Origin: Lyophyllum atratum
Taxonomy: Eukaryota; Basidiomycota; Agaricomycetes; Agaricales; Lyophyllaceae
Length of the DNA: 64,000 nt
NCBI GenBank assembly: GCA_014905825.1
Contig: JACGCN010000029.1
Coordinates: 558,001 to 622,000 of the forward strand
Direction of reading: 5' to 3'
Under the pieces are notes generated by a model. That model did no database searches. It was not told the DNA's origin and saw only the letters and a program-made list of their open reading frames with translations. How positions within the stretch are numbered: the first letter of the stretch is position 1; each line of letters starts with the position of its first letter. A program made the translations under genes and the position numbers. Positions 27,611-38,505 of this stretch are shown one piece after another.

Positions 27611-30600
27611 ATGTCTACACCCAACAGGCTCCCCTATGTGTTCAAACATTCACCATTGTCAACGCCGATGAGGACGGCTGAGCCTGCTGGTGACGAAGAA
27701 CTCGGTTCAAGTACAGCACAACCGATGTCGCTGCCCCGCCTCCGCGCTCCCAAACGCACGAAATGGGACAAGGCGGACAGGATCTTGGAAATGATCCAGA
27801 AGGATTTCGGCTCCCTCGGAGACTTCCTAGTGCACTTGTTTCACAATTCACTGCGAGGTAATGATCCCAGGTCTGCTCGACATGTCAGCATGGTTTCGGC
27901 GTTCTTGCAAGGCAGTTCGCATGCTCATATGGGAGAGATCATCGAGCTTCTCTATCATCACCGCCAGAGCAACCCACGGAAAGGATCCTCAGAACTTAGT
28001 CACGCATACTCTCCCACTATTCCACTTGACGAAATTCGACATGCACGGCCTTGTCTATCGGCATGGGCGGCACATCTTGTAGGGGAAAAAGTACATAACG
28101 AGGTTGGACTGTTGACCCAGAATGACCCTGAAGATCCAGAGGATCGAACGCAGCTACGAGCACAAGAAGTAGCCGCTCGCAGGCAACCGTTCCTCAAGTT
28201 ACCTGGGAAGACCTTGGTAAATTCAGCATTCCGACATTGGCAAAGAAGTATAAGAAGCGGGCACCTCTTACCTCATATCTCACGGAGTCCATGGCTGCGC
28301 CTCGAAAGAATGGAATGGTTATCGTTCGACAGCGGCGACCCCATACCGCAGTGAGTAATAGAATTCTGTCAATGGAGATCAGAAGTGATAGTTGCCCTAG
28401 GTCATGGTAGGAGCCATCAGCGCCTTCGTCCTTGCCAGAAACAGATTTGCAAATTACCTTGCTCTGAATATCGGGGTCTGGCAGTTCGCGTGCAAATCCC
28501 ATATCGACACGAAAAGGATCCTCAGCCGATTTGGTTTTACGGTCCACGACAGCACTGTCCGGGAGTGTTTAAACTCGCTCTCGGATTCCAGTCTTGAGGC
28601 GCTCCGAAGATCTGTGGCTGAAGGAATCGCAAATGGGGAGATGACTTGGAAATTTGTCCTTGATAACGTGCAGCAGTATGAGGTCCATCGGGAGTCTAGG
28701 ATAGGACGTCAGCCTAACCTCAAAGTCGGCACTGCTGCAACCGCAATCAAACTAGACGACTGCGCACCAGGGGCCTTCAACCTTGCAGATCATCTGGAAC
28801 GTGTCATGAAGATGGAGAGGAAACACATGACGACCCACTCACTCTATGAGAGTATAGACTGGAGGCACCAAAGCGAAGTACAGGCACTCCACTGGGTCCG
28901 TGTACTTGTTGGATTCATCGAAGCTCTTGAAGCCTATCGTAAACCAGTTTCGGCACTATTCCGTTCCGACAGCATAGCAAAACACTGCATGCGGAAGGGC
29001 CGCAAGACAGTCATTCAGCCACTCGGGACAAACGGGGAGAAGGAAGTCGAAACGCAAGGAATGAAGAACGCAATTCTAGACTTTGAGAAGCAGATGGGTC
29101 TTGATGAAAAGGCGCTCGAAGGAAAGATTGTCATGCCCGGTGGTGATGGTGCCTCATACGCTGCGATCCTTAGGATAAAGAAGTACATGGCCGCACATCA
29201 GAGCGACTACAAATCCTTCCGCGGGCGTGTCAGTGTTCCTGAACTATGGCATACACGGGCTACAAACCTGAATGCGATGGCGGAAAATCACTATGGACCA
29301 ATAGCCTCTCCCGACCCCTCTTCTTTGTCAAAGAGTGCAGCAGCTGTCAACGTCAAGCGTCCTTCAAACCTCAAAAAATGCGACTTTTACCCAACAGCAC
29401 GTTCGTTCTTTTTTTTGAAGCACGTGTCCTAGATTGCTGGAGGTCAGTACGTATGATTCTATCGACGACAGTCACTTACGAGCTGCATTCAGGGTTTACT
29501 TCGATGTTGAAGACCTGACAAAACACTTCGAGAATCTTCAAGCGGAAGATAAGCTACCAACGCTTGAGAAGCTCCGTAATATTGGACGAATTCTGGTACG
29601 GCGATACACGTCACAAGAAGCGTACGAGCAAGCATTATCCTCCAAGGAATGGGACATGGCAACGGATGACATGAAGGTACCAAAAGGAACACCATGGACT
29701 GCTCCAGTTCAGTCCAAGAAAAAGGCAAGGAACGGAGACCCTACGCAAGATGTAGGACAGGAGTTGAATGAGACCGAAGTTGGTGATCAGGACTTGGGAA
29801 TGTCAGAGAGCAACCTGACCGACAACCAAAACACGACGTCAGCAGAGGCCAATAAGCCACCAGACGATGGAAAAACGACGGTCCACGTTGAAGCTAAAGG
29901 TTTTGATGGGGATCGTGTATTAGCAAATGCCATCCTATTCCTACAGGATGCAGGATGGTGGGTCGAGGCTGCCTATGCAGTTCCTGAAGGTGATATTGGG
30001 CGAGTCTACCAGATAATCAAGGTACATTAGCTCTTTCATATGCGAGGACTTGTCATGTACTCACCTTTATACAGATTTGGATTTTCTCCTTCACGGGGAC
30101 TGCTAACCGTAACTACTCGAGCTGGCTCCTGGAACTTTACTGCCTATTTCGATACGAGTCTTCAAAGGACCTATCGGATGCAATTCTAAATAACTGGCTG
30201 GTTAATATCACAGGGGAGTTAGGAAAATGGATAGAGGCCGACCTTCTGCAAGAACACTATAACCGATGGTTGGAGGATATGGCAGGGAAGATGGGCGGCG
30301 AATTTGATGACAAGTTCTATCGACACACCCTATCTCCGAACGTCCAACATTTCCTCCGGCTGAAAGAAGAAATTGAGTCAGCCTTCGACATCAGGCCACG
30401 GACCAAGGCTCATGGTTCTGCTCACCTTCGTGACGAGTTCCAGAGTCTCCTTCGGATGCATAAGGAGGACGAGCTGCATCGCTTCCGACCTGGCCGCAGT
30501 ATGGGCCATGCAGCGGCCAATACATTCAACCTCGGGTATGCAAGACTGGACGAAGGGCGAATGGAAAGCTTTATAGAAAATAGCCTTCCATATGCAAGGA

Positions 30601-30890
30601 TTGTGGCGGATATGAAATCAACCACCCGCACTGCCAATACTTCCGGGAATGTGCAAAGGGAGGAGCTGGAGCCGGGTCCTAGGGAAGACATTAGCGATGG
30701 AGAGGAGGACGATGCTGTTGACCAGCATCGTCCAATGCCAGGTCAGCAAATATTCGTTGACCAGGACAGTGGTAGTATGGTAATCAACGAGGGTCCCGGG
30801 AGCGAGACGGACAGCAGTGAGGAGGAAGAGGAGGGGGAGGAGGGTAATATGGGACATGCGAGTAGTGGTCGCTCAAGTGATAGCGAGTAG
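27611..30890 (+). CDS. DUF6589 protein, candidate transposase, with one homopolymer frameshift
   Basis: Exons inferred: 27611-28102, 28183-28350, 28401-29442, 29493-30021 and 30075-30890; phases agree if one base is added to the T8 run at 29409-29416. That gives about 1015 aa. Blocks I know from DUF6589 proteins occur in order: TWEDLGKF, RNRFANYLALNIGVWQFACK, FVLDNVQQYEVHR, LKVGTAATAIKLDDCAPGAF, GRKTVIQPLGTNGEKEVETQ, GGDGASYA, ELWHTRATNLNAMAENHYGP, CDFYPTARS, EARVLDCWR, FLQDAGWWVEAAYAVPEGD, WLVNITGELGKWIEADLLQE and HRFRPGRSMG. Asp308 (LDN), Asp469 (GDG) and Glu804 (QEHYN) could form an RNase H-like catalytic set; that is inference. The C-terminus is acidic. Without the missing base the protein would end after the T run. 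Confidence 0.85.
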
Positions 30891-30912
30891 ATAGAAAGTA
30901 GAGGAAATATTA

Positions 30913-33244
30913 TTACTGGGCATTTTCATCGGTAATCTGTGTGCGACTGGATCGACTTGAGCGAGTACGGTAAGGCTGCCTAAAGGATTGTAGAACCTCG
31001 GCGGAACTTTCGAGAGCACGTGGGGCACGGCGTGGACGTTTCGACATGACTCCGTTAGTTTCGTCTTGAAGGGGTGGTCGTTTTGCCGGAGGTGTGCAGT
31101 CGACATGACCAGTGGGTGACGAGCTAGCAGGTGCCGAGTGTCCCATGTCCACTGCCAGGTCTGGAGCGTGGTCATCCTCTGCATCGTCGATAGTTGCCGC
31201 CTTATTGGCGTCGCGCTTCGCTTTTGCACGCAACCTGTTCCTTTCATTCTGAGCTAGTCGGGCCTCGCTACGCTGCGTTTGGAATTTCACTTGTAGCTCC
31301 AATACCAGCTGAAAGAGGAGCGGGCCACAGCGCAAAAAGTATCGCCACGAGGGAATAAGGATCTCAATATCATGGAGAGTCGTTATTGTCATGAGGTTGC
31401 TGGTGAGTTTGGTGGCGAGAGGGACAGGGAAGTATGCAGCTCGGGGAGTACGCCCAGTGAGGTCAAAAGCCTTCTCCAGCTTCCTCGTGGCGTCACGGAA
31501 CTGTTCGAAGGCTTTAGTGACTTCTTCACGCATCTTGGAAGTCAAGGCTGATTCTGGCTTGCCTGAGCCTTGGATAGGGGCGGCGCTTGGAGGTGGACCC
31601 CCGTGGGTGAGTCGAAAAGGGACGAGAGGAGGAAGGTCGGGGTCAAATGGTGATGGGGGAAAATCGAGAGTGATGCCTGAACGTTTAAGACAGTAACTGC
31701 AGAAAACTTGACGGCGGGCGGTGATGCAGTCAAGCTTCGTCTGCTCCAGCAGTGGGTTCTGATACAAAACGTTACGTAGTGCAGTTAGGCAACCTTCCTC
31801 GGGTTCGAGAAGAAGTCTAGCCTTCGAGACGTCCATTTGCGCGGGTTTCGCAGGTGTCTTCTTTGTCCGCTTTGGCTTTGAGGGTGCTTTCGAGGACGAC
31901 TTGGGGTTGGAAGGTAGAGGCTTCATTTCAGATGGAAAATGCGCTGAGAAATCATGGTTTAAAATGAGACGAGTGAAAGGGAAAGAATGTGCACACCTCG
32001 CATATACTTCTCAGCAGCTTCTATGACCTTTGGTTGAGCGAGGACGATACCACGAGCCAGTGAGACACCATCACGGCCAACACGACCCTCTTGCTGGACG
32101 AGTTGGTTCATGACCCAGTTGGATACAGTCGAGAAGGGGCTTCACGTTGATGCCTTGAGCAAATGCAACCGTCGCGATGACCACCTGACAGCATGGGTCA
32201 TCACGGATAAGCCGTATCGTTTCCTCATTTTCGTCAGGCCAGCACATGGCGTGGTAGAGGCGCACTCGTGTCAGTTTCTCGAGGCCGGGGGGCAGAAGAC
32301 TAAATAGGTAGACGGCAACTCGCCAACAAAGTTCAATGGTGTCGCAATAAATGACGGTCTTGCGACCGGATGCAAGGAACTCGAGAAGATCGGGAAAGGT
32401 GTTGCCTCCGAGGGTGTGGGTAAGAGTCTGGAGAATGAAATGGATGTTTGGGCGTTCGTTGGTGCGTCGAAGGTGGTGAAAATGGCCGGGGACGAAGCCC
32501 ATGGTGTCACAGATGGTGGAGGTAGGTAAACCAGGCTCAATTGTCGCTGAGAGGCCGAAAACAGATATGTTCGGAGGACAGCGCCCACGTGCGAACATGC
32601 CAATGAGACGGAAAGCTGTCCGGAAATCTGCACCCCACTCGTATATCAGATGGATCTCGTCGACGCAGAGAAAAGCGATGTTCTTCCTCCACAGCTCGGA
32701 ATTTGTGATGTACTCCCAATCCTTGGCCGTGAGATGTTCTGGATCTATGCATATGAGCGGCCACTTCCCCTCCGCAACTTCCTTCCATACCTGACGTCCC
32801 GTTTTACGTGCCTCTGTCAGGATCTCAGAGGAGTAAGCGATTGCAAGAACGCCGAGTTTCTCGATTTCGAAAACCTGCCAACGAAAAATCAGTTGGATTT
32901 ATTGAGGGGTAGGTAAAACTTACGATGTTCGCAGCCAATCCCTTCGTTGGAGTGATAACTATGCCCATAGGAAACGTTCGACGTGGTAAATTAGAATAGT
33001 ACAGAGGCCGGTCCTTTATCTCCTGCAATACGACGAGAGGAACTGCAAATATTGCTGATTTTCCATCCCCAGTTGCTGTGCTGACTAAAACATCTTCGCC
33101 GTCGAGAATTCGGCTGACTAGATCCAGTTGCCAATCCCGAAGGCCTGCTGTCCATGCTGGGATAAGGTCCTTGACAATTCGCTGGATAGTGTCCTTTCCA
33201 GTGCTTGATTGCCAGCGAAGGAGGACGGACTGGGATGGCACCAT
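30913..33244 (-). CDS. RecQ-like superfamily II DNA helicase of the element, with a frameshift near motif VI
   Basis: Exons on the minus strand: 33244-32924, 32874-31997 and 31943-30913. The N-terminal helicase domain has RDWQLDLVSRILDGEDVLVS and Walker A TATGDGKS, then ICIDPEHL, the DEIH box (CVDEIHLIYEWGADF) and FGLSATIEP (motif III). The second domain has GRKTVIYCDTIELCW, VVIATVAFAQGINV and QQEGRVGRDG (motif VI). Between LLDCIQLG and VMNQLVQQEG the frame shifts (about 32105-32120) and a few expected residues seem missing, so motif VI is out of frame. The third exon carries a Cys-rich module (CLTALRN, DCITARRQVFCSYC) like the zinc region of RecQ-type proteins, then a long basic, Pro-rich tail. 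Probably unwinds DNA during transposition or its repair. It is convergent with the DUF6589 gene; their stops are 22 bp apart. Confidence 0.85.
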
Positions 33245-33606
33245 ATCAACGGGTCAAAGCCGTGTCTCGCATCGAGCCCGAAAACGTTGTATAGGAGTTG
33301 GGTACAGTGCAAGGATAAGCTCACAAGCATTGAAGCAAGTCTCACGCGTACACGCTTCGTTGATCGCTTCACGTGATGCTCTGCCCCTTCCGAAAAAGGA
33401 GATGCTTTGTAATAACCCGACCCTCCCAACATGGGGTCGCAATAGGCGAAGGACTACCGCAAACCATATTTAGTCACAAACTGACATCGCACCTCCGAAT
33501 CAAAGTCGTTTGTTCTCCTGTATGGCATTAGAAAAAGTGTATGGTAAGTTACGAAGCACAGGTAGCAGAGAGTACTTTATGATAGTTAATATAGTAGCTA
33601 GGTTAG

Positions 33607-34640
33607 CTATGGATACGCTTCTGCAGCTTTAAGAATGTCCGTGAATCCCTGGTTCTTGTTCCACCCAAGAAGATTGGTGAATGCACGGGACGTCAAGTGT
33701 TCATAATGTTTGCAAAGGAACTTCAATGCCAGCGCGACATCCCCGTTAGGTTTCTTTGACAGTTGTCGAACCAGATCCACCACCTTGTTTCGTCGGATGG
33801 CCTCGCTCTTTAAAGCCTTTACGTTGCCTTTCCACTTTGTCCCCAGCCCTCGAGGAGCTCTCAAACCAAAAGGTGGCCATTGAGGCCCTTCACATGTTCA
33901 GCCCAGATATCCGTGAGCTTCTTCATGGTTGCATACTCGTAAACGGGCAGCCAGCACTCGCTTTCTGGGATCCACTTCCACTGGTGTTTCAAAAGGCGCT
34001 CCTCAGTGTACCTGACTATCAGACGATGCCACACTACAGCCTCCTTCGGTTTCAATAGCGGTGTGGGAATCGGACCATGCACCGGGGGTGCTGGAGCAGC
34101 GGACACAACAGATGTCTAGAGGGAAGCGGGTGGATAAGAGGAAAGGGATAGATCAAGTCTGGTGAGATGAACACAGGAGAAACGCTCGTTGCTTCCGCAG
34201 CATGAGAAGACGGAGGTGAAGGGGAAGATGTACCAATGGCCGAAGGGGAGAGGACAGGGATGGGTACGTCCGTGGGTATTTCTAGCGCCCGCGGTGATGC
34301 AGCCTGCACCAACAGAAGGGGTGTGATGCAAGGAGGGGTTAGTACCGCTGCAACAAGCAGATGTTCAGTAAATAGCGGAAATTTCAATTGATGAGCACTC
34401 ACTTGCGCTGTGTTGGCTTCTGCGATGTGATGTCATGTTTGAAGTGATAAGCTCTGGTCCTCCTGCTGTTTGAGGGCAATCCTGGCAAGTATTCCCTGTA
34501 GGGAATTAGCCATCTGCTTGGGGAGATTCTGAAAGGCATGGCGAGCCTCTTCCTCTGCACAGTCACTACGAGAGGTTGAGTCTTCTGCAAATTTATGGAA
34601 TACTTCTGTGTTGAAAGGCTCATAACAGAAAATAGACAAT
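33607..34640 (-). CDS. GCR1_C-like DNA-binding domain protein, probably frameshifted
   Basis: The C-terminal part reads WKWIPESECWLPVYEYATMK, KLTDIWAEHVKGLNGHL, then in another frame LRAPRGLGTKWKGNVKALKS and KVVDLVRQLSKKPNGDVALA. This pattern (W.P.YEY..V..LTDIW.E...G..G, then GTKW) is that of the GCR1-like DNA-binding domain that also occurs in some fungal mobile-element proteins. The switch of frame falls near 33862, at CTTTTGGTTTGAG. Upstream pieces (34052-34402, Pro/Ser-rich, and a helical stretch FHKFAEDSTSRSDCAEEEAR near 34560-34610) look like earlier exons. Start and exon limits are not resolved. Likely role: recognition of element ends or regulation. Confidence 0.5.
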
Positions 34641-35838
34641 ATCAGCATTCTAAATCAGACAATCTGCTGCTTTGGCTTACAATGTCTGCAACAACTTGAA
34701 GCAAGACTGTCGAGAGGGGCACCAGTCGCACGGGAAGCACAGTATAGGTAAGGGTCGATTCTGCTGCAAATGACAGTGGGTCCCCGCTAGTGAGGCACAA
34801 TTACCAGCGGTGACGTGGCCCAGACGCAAATCCACTGTGAATTCGGAAGGGTTGCTAATGCACAAAGGTAAAATTATGTCCGAGTGGAGGGACAGATCAT
34901 GCACTTGAAGCAGGAAGGAAGATTGAGGACTTGATGCTATAAAGTACTGGTACTATCTTCGCTGTTGAGAATCCTTGGAGGATTTCTCGGTTTTGCTTGG
35001 AACTTCCTCAACTGCGTCTTGAACTGTTCACATCCGCGTGGATTCCAGTTGAGGAGGAATTGGGATCCTTGGTGGTGACAAATAATGTGGTGGAAGACTA
35101 CTTGATCCGAGTCCTAAGTACAGTAGCGATTTGAGGTGCGAGATAGAGTAGGAACAGAGAAAACAGAGATGAAGTTTTGACGACGCGTGGTAAGCGCCGT
35201 TTATGTAAATTACCACGATTGCGATCCTTGGTCTGGGCCCTCACCTAATTGAGCCAGGTCTCAGAGACTCCTCCGAATAGGCGTGTATTGGGTTGGAGAC
35301 CTTCGGCTAGCTACGCGGGGGTCTCCAGCAGGGTCTCCAGCGCAGTGTGGAGACCCAGAATACACTCTATGTACCAAGCTTACAGAAACCCCCGGATTTA
35401 GATCTCGGCCACGCCATGCTCGCAATGGCCCATACTCGCACGTAAGGTAAGAGCGATGCTGATGGCGACTACATGCGGGCAGCGGCGGACGGTCGGAGTG
35501 GAGAGTTTGGAGCGACGGGATTCCGAGAACACGGTGGTTGGGGGGAAAGAATGGAGAAGTCGTTTTGCCGCCTGCGCCAGACTTATGTATGAATTCGCGC
35601 CAAGTTACGCTCTGAAATAGAAGCAAACAACGGCTTTGAGGAGATATTCCATTGAGCTCAAAATGAGATGACCATGACGATAAAACGTCTGAGCTGGACG
35701 GATTTCACATGTCCATTTGACGAAGTCATCTCGAACTCACGACAATGGCTGAACTTGACCACAAACCATTGGATGGGTCAGAACAAATGATTGCTTTGGG
35801 TAGATTTGGCTCGATTGACTACCGTTTGGCTTGAATAA
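34641..35838. other. Right subterminal region of the element, no firm gene
   Basis: A short GGTCTCCAGC repeat occurs around 35325-35355. The minus-strand frame 35261-35626 has no recognised motif and is probably chance. Confidence 0.35.
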
Positions 35839-35871
35839 GCTCAATTCCGCCCGACCGACTTTTCACTGGGG
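35839..35871 (-). repeat. Right terminal inverted repeat of the 13.3-kb element
   Basis: Ends CCGACTTTTCACTGGGG on the plus strand; 32 of 33 positions match the left repeat in reverse complement. TTGAA follows at 35872-35876. Confidence 0.8.
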
Positions 35872-35876
35872 TTGAA

Positions 35877-37556
35877 CGTTGAAACTGGATACATATCCAC
35901 CTACAACAACGAAATGCGATCAAAGCGACCACGTACAGAAGGAATACTGCAAAAGTCGGAAGTCCATGGCGAGACTCGACACGTCCCAAATGCTTAAACA
36001 CACACTAATCGATCGCGATATCGACAGACCTAAGCTGAGAGGATATAGTCGTTATCATGCCAACTAGACGTAGCGTGAAGGCCGCGTTGCAAAGAAGATC
36101 AGCTCCCGTGGATGTCACTGAGTTATCGTAGCTGCTAGCAAGTGATTGAGGTCGGTAACGGAGATCTGAGAGACGGGCCGCGATCGGAATTCGGATATGT
36201 CTCTTGCCCCGAAACACCAACGTTGCTTGTGCATGCCGTTATCTCTTGGACGCATTCCATCGCTACAGCTGGTAGCGCTCGTTTCTATTTCAGGTCCATA
36301 TCTGGTATCTGTGGGCTCAGCGTCTGTTCGAGGATGCTTCGGTTCGGTGGGTTGGTGTACGCTTCGTCCCTCGCGCTTTGCCCGTAGCTTATACTTACCT
36401 GATAGCTACAGGCTCTCCGTCGTCATCTCTCTTACGTCCGCATCTCTCAATACATTCCTTTTTCCCGCCGGAGGACCTATCGATCGACGTGACATTCTAG
36501 CCTGCCTTGACGAGAAGGAGTGGTCCGTTTCGCCTGGGACAGTGACGCTTGGAGATACGAGGGCGAGTGCCAGTTTGAGATGAGTCTATGCTGCGTCTGT
36601 GGGGAGAGAGGAGTGTGTGGGTTTTAGCTGAGAACGGATTCCTCAAACGGTATGTCCTGTGCCTCTCTTATATGCGCTCTGCTCTTTCTCCCCCCTTGCA
36701 TGTCCTGCTGTCGGAGCTGTCCCGGTGTACTACCGTTCTTACCGCGACGTACACGTCCACGTAACCCTTTAAACCCTTCTTCAACCTCCCTGATGACTTC
36801 TATGTACATTCGCCTCGGATACTCAGTACTCATGAATCATCTTGCCTTACAGCTGGTCCACCCCTCCATGTCCATGCCCTCTGATCAGATGCCCAACGTC
36901 ACCGTTGGCCTAGTCGTAATTCCGGAGGAAAAGAACGAGTCAGAATGCGATAATGAACAGTTCCGGCAGGTGCGATGGAGGAGGACGAGTTCGATGACAG
37001 TGCAAGCTGCAGGCTCTCGTGAGGCCTGTTCATCGCTCATATATCGTCATACACCTTCGGTTCGTCGCTCTACCCCACCCGCCCTTCTCCTCTCCCCTGC
37101 TGACCCTTCCTCGTTCCCGACAGCCGACATGTGCATGATGTCTCCTTCACGAGGAGCACCGATAGGAGAGGCTCCGACTTCGCTACATGCGGCCTCATCG
37201 TTCGACATCCATGATGGACAATCAAGCTCGAGTGGGCTGGACTTCCGCAACGTACCCGAACTTCACCAACCACCATTCCCGGATCCTCGCTCTCGGATTT
37301 GCGCTCACCGACACCATGACAGCCTTCCAGACTAGGGGCTCATGCTCGAATTACGTCTCATCTCATCGGCCCACTCCTCCGCCCATCGAATCGTTCCAAA
37401 ACTTAGGCCCAGAGCTCGTCCGTCTCCTGCTACGTCGGTATCACGTGACGGCCAACAAGGACAACTCATCCGAATCGACGAGTTCAACGGCGGCTACTCC
37501 TCGTGCGGGGCTGAGAGAAGGGCAGGGGAGGGGAATGGTATATGTCGATGTACATG
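35877..37556. other. No supported gene
   Basis: Several 60-230 codon frames (the longest 36652-37335 plus) lack motifs and have competing frames on both strands. A spliced hypothetical gene here cannot be excluded. Confidence 0.35.
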
Positions 37557-38505
37557 TATGTCTGATGCGGCCGCCGACCGGTGGGGCATGTATCTGGGTA
37601 TGTGGACGTTCGGCTGAAGCGTCAGCTTATATTCATACTTATCTTCGTTCTTTTCGTTCGTAGGCCCGCCTTCGATCTAGGTTCGGAACTGCTGATGATG
37701 TTCTTGGAATTGGCGGGTGTTCGAGGCCTATTAAGCTCGCGCTAGGCTAGAGACGTTGACGATCCAGATGACGTAGGCAAGGCAAGCGCGAGGATGCTGG
37801 TGTGAAGCTTGAATCTGGATGTAATCTGCGTCAGTTCTGTCGTTCACCATGCCAATCGTATCATCCTAACATCACCGATGTTAAGTTACATGCGATGATG
37901 CTGTAGAATGACTTTGAGGCTAACTTCCGTGCTGGGGGTGTTAGTGAGCGCGTTTCTGCACATGCTGAAGGTCTGGCTTGCTGATTACGAACCCCTTCGA
38001 AGTTCGGTCGGTCACAGTGTCTACGTCTGGTGTGGCCGCCGACTGATGAGGTATGTATCTGAGTATGCGGATGTTCGGCTTGTGATGCTACGTCTCGCGT
38101 CTCGCATTCTGCCTCCCTTTGAAGCATCACCTCATATTCATACGCATCTCCGCCCTTTCGTTCGCAGACCCTCCTGCTGATTATACTTTCTTGGAATCAG
38201 CAGATCAAAGACGCCTCCTAAGCGCGCTTCAGGCTAGTGACGTCGACAAGTCAGATGATGTAGGGAGGGCAAGTGCGAGGAGGTGCCGGTGGTCTGAGGT
38301 TGAATGCGAATCTTATCTGCGTAAGTTCTGTCCTTCACCATGCCGTCCGTACTATACTTATATCATCGATGTCAAGTTACGTGCGGTCACGATGTAGAAC
38401 GACGTAGAGGCTGACTTCCATTCGAAAAACGTCTGGTAAGCGCGTTTTGAAACCTGCTGAAGGTCTGGCTCGCTGATAGCGGACGCCCTCGAAGTTCGAC
38501 CACTT
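37557..38505. repeat. Diverged tandem duplication, period about 480 bp
   Basis: 37560-38011 and 38030-38505 share, in the same order, GGCCGCCGAC...GGTATGT, a TCATATTCATACGCATCT-like block, GTGACGT..ACAAGTCAGATGA-like and GTTCTGTC.TTCACCATGCC blocks, and GGTCTGGCT(T/C)GCTGAT...CGAAGTTCG. Neither copy has a clear gene. Confidence 0.75.

Larger units (their letters stand above)
22539..35871. mobile_element. 13.3-kb TIR-bounded DNA transposon-like element with DUF6589 protein, helicase and GCR1_C-like protein
   Basis: Inverted repeats at 22539-22571 and 35839-35871 match at 32 of 33 positions and start CCCCAGTGAAAAGTCGGTCG. TTGAA stands directly outside both ends (22534-22538 and 35872-35876), a possible 5-bp target duplication. 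Inside are a DUF6589 protein (27611-30890), a RecQ-like helicase (30913-33244), a GCR1_C-like protein (about 33607-34640), an ADE2 fragment and a nested mariner. The pairing of a large transposase-like protein with an SF2 helicase recalls helicase-bearing Academ-type transposons; assignment to that group is a guess. Frameshifts in all three genes suggest this copy is decaying, unless they are assembly errors. Confidence 0.65.

Noticed and set aside
28103..28182. Frameshift in the DUF6589 gene near 28180
   Set aside because: A GT-AG intron at 28103-28182 restores the frame and gives ATVPQVTWEDLGKF, a family-like continuation, so no damage need be assumed there.
35261..35626. 121-codon minus-strand frame at the right of the element
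   Set aside because: No domain, low-complexity composition, lies in subterminal repeat-like sequence.
22534..35876. Treating TTGAA outside the TIRs as a firm 5-bp target duplication
   Set aside because: The bases just outside (GTTGAA and the reverse complement GTTCAA) are themselves nearly palindromic, so part could belong to the repeat; kept only as a candidate.
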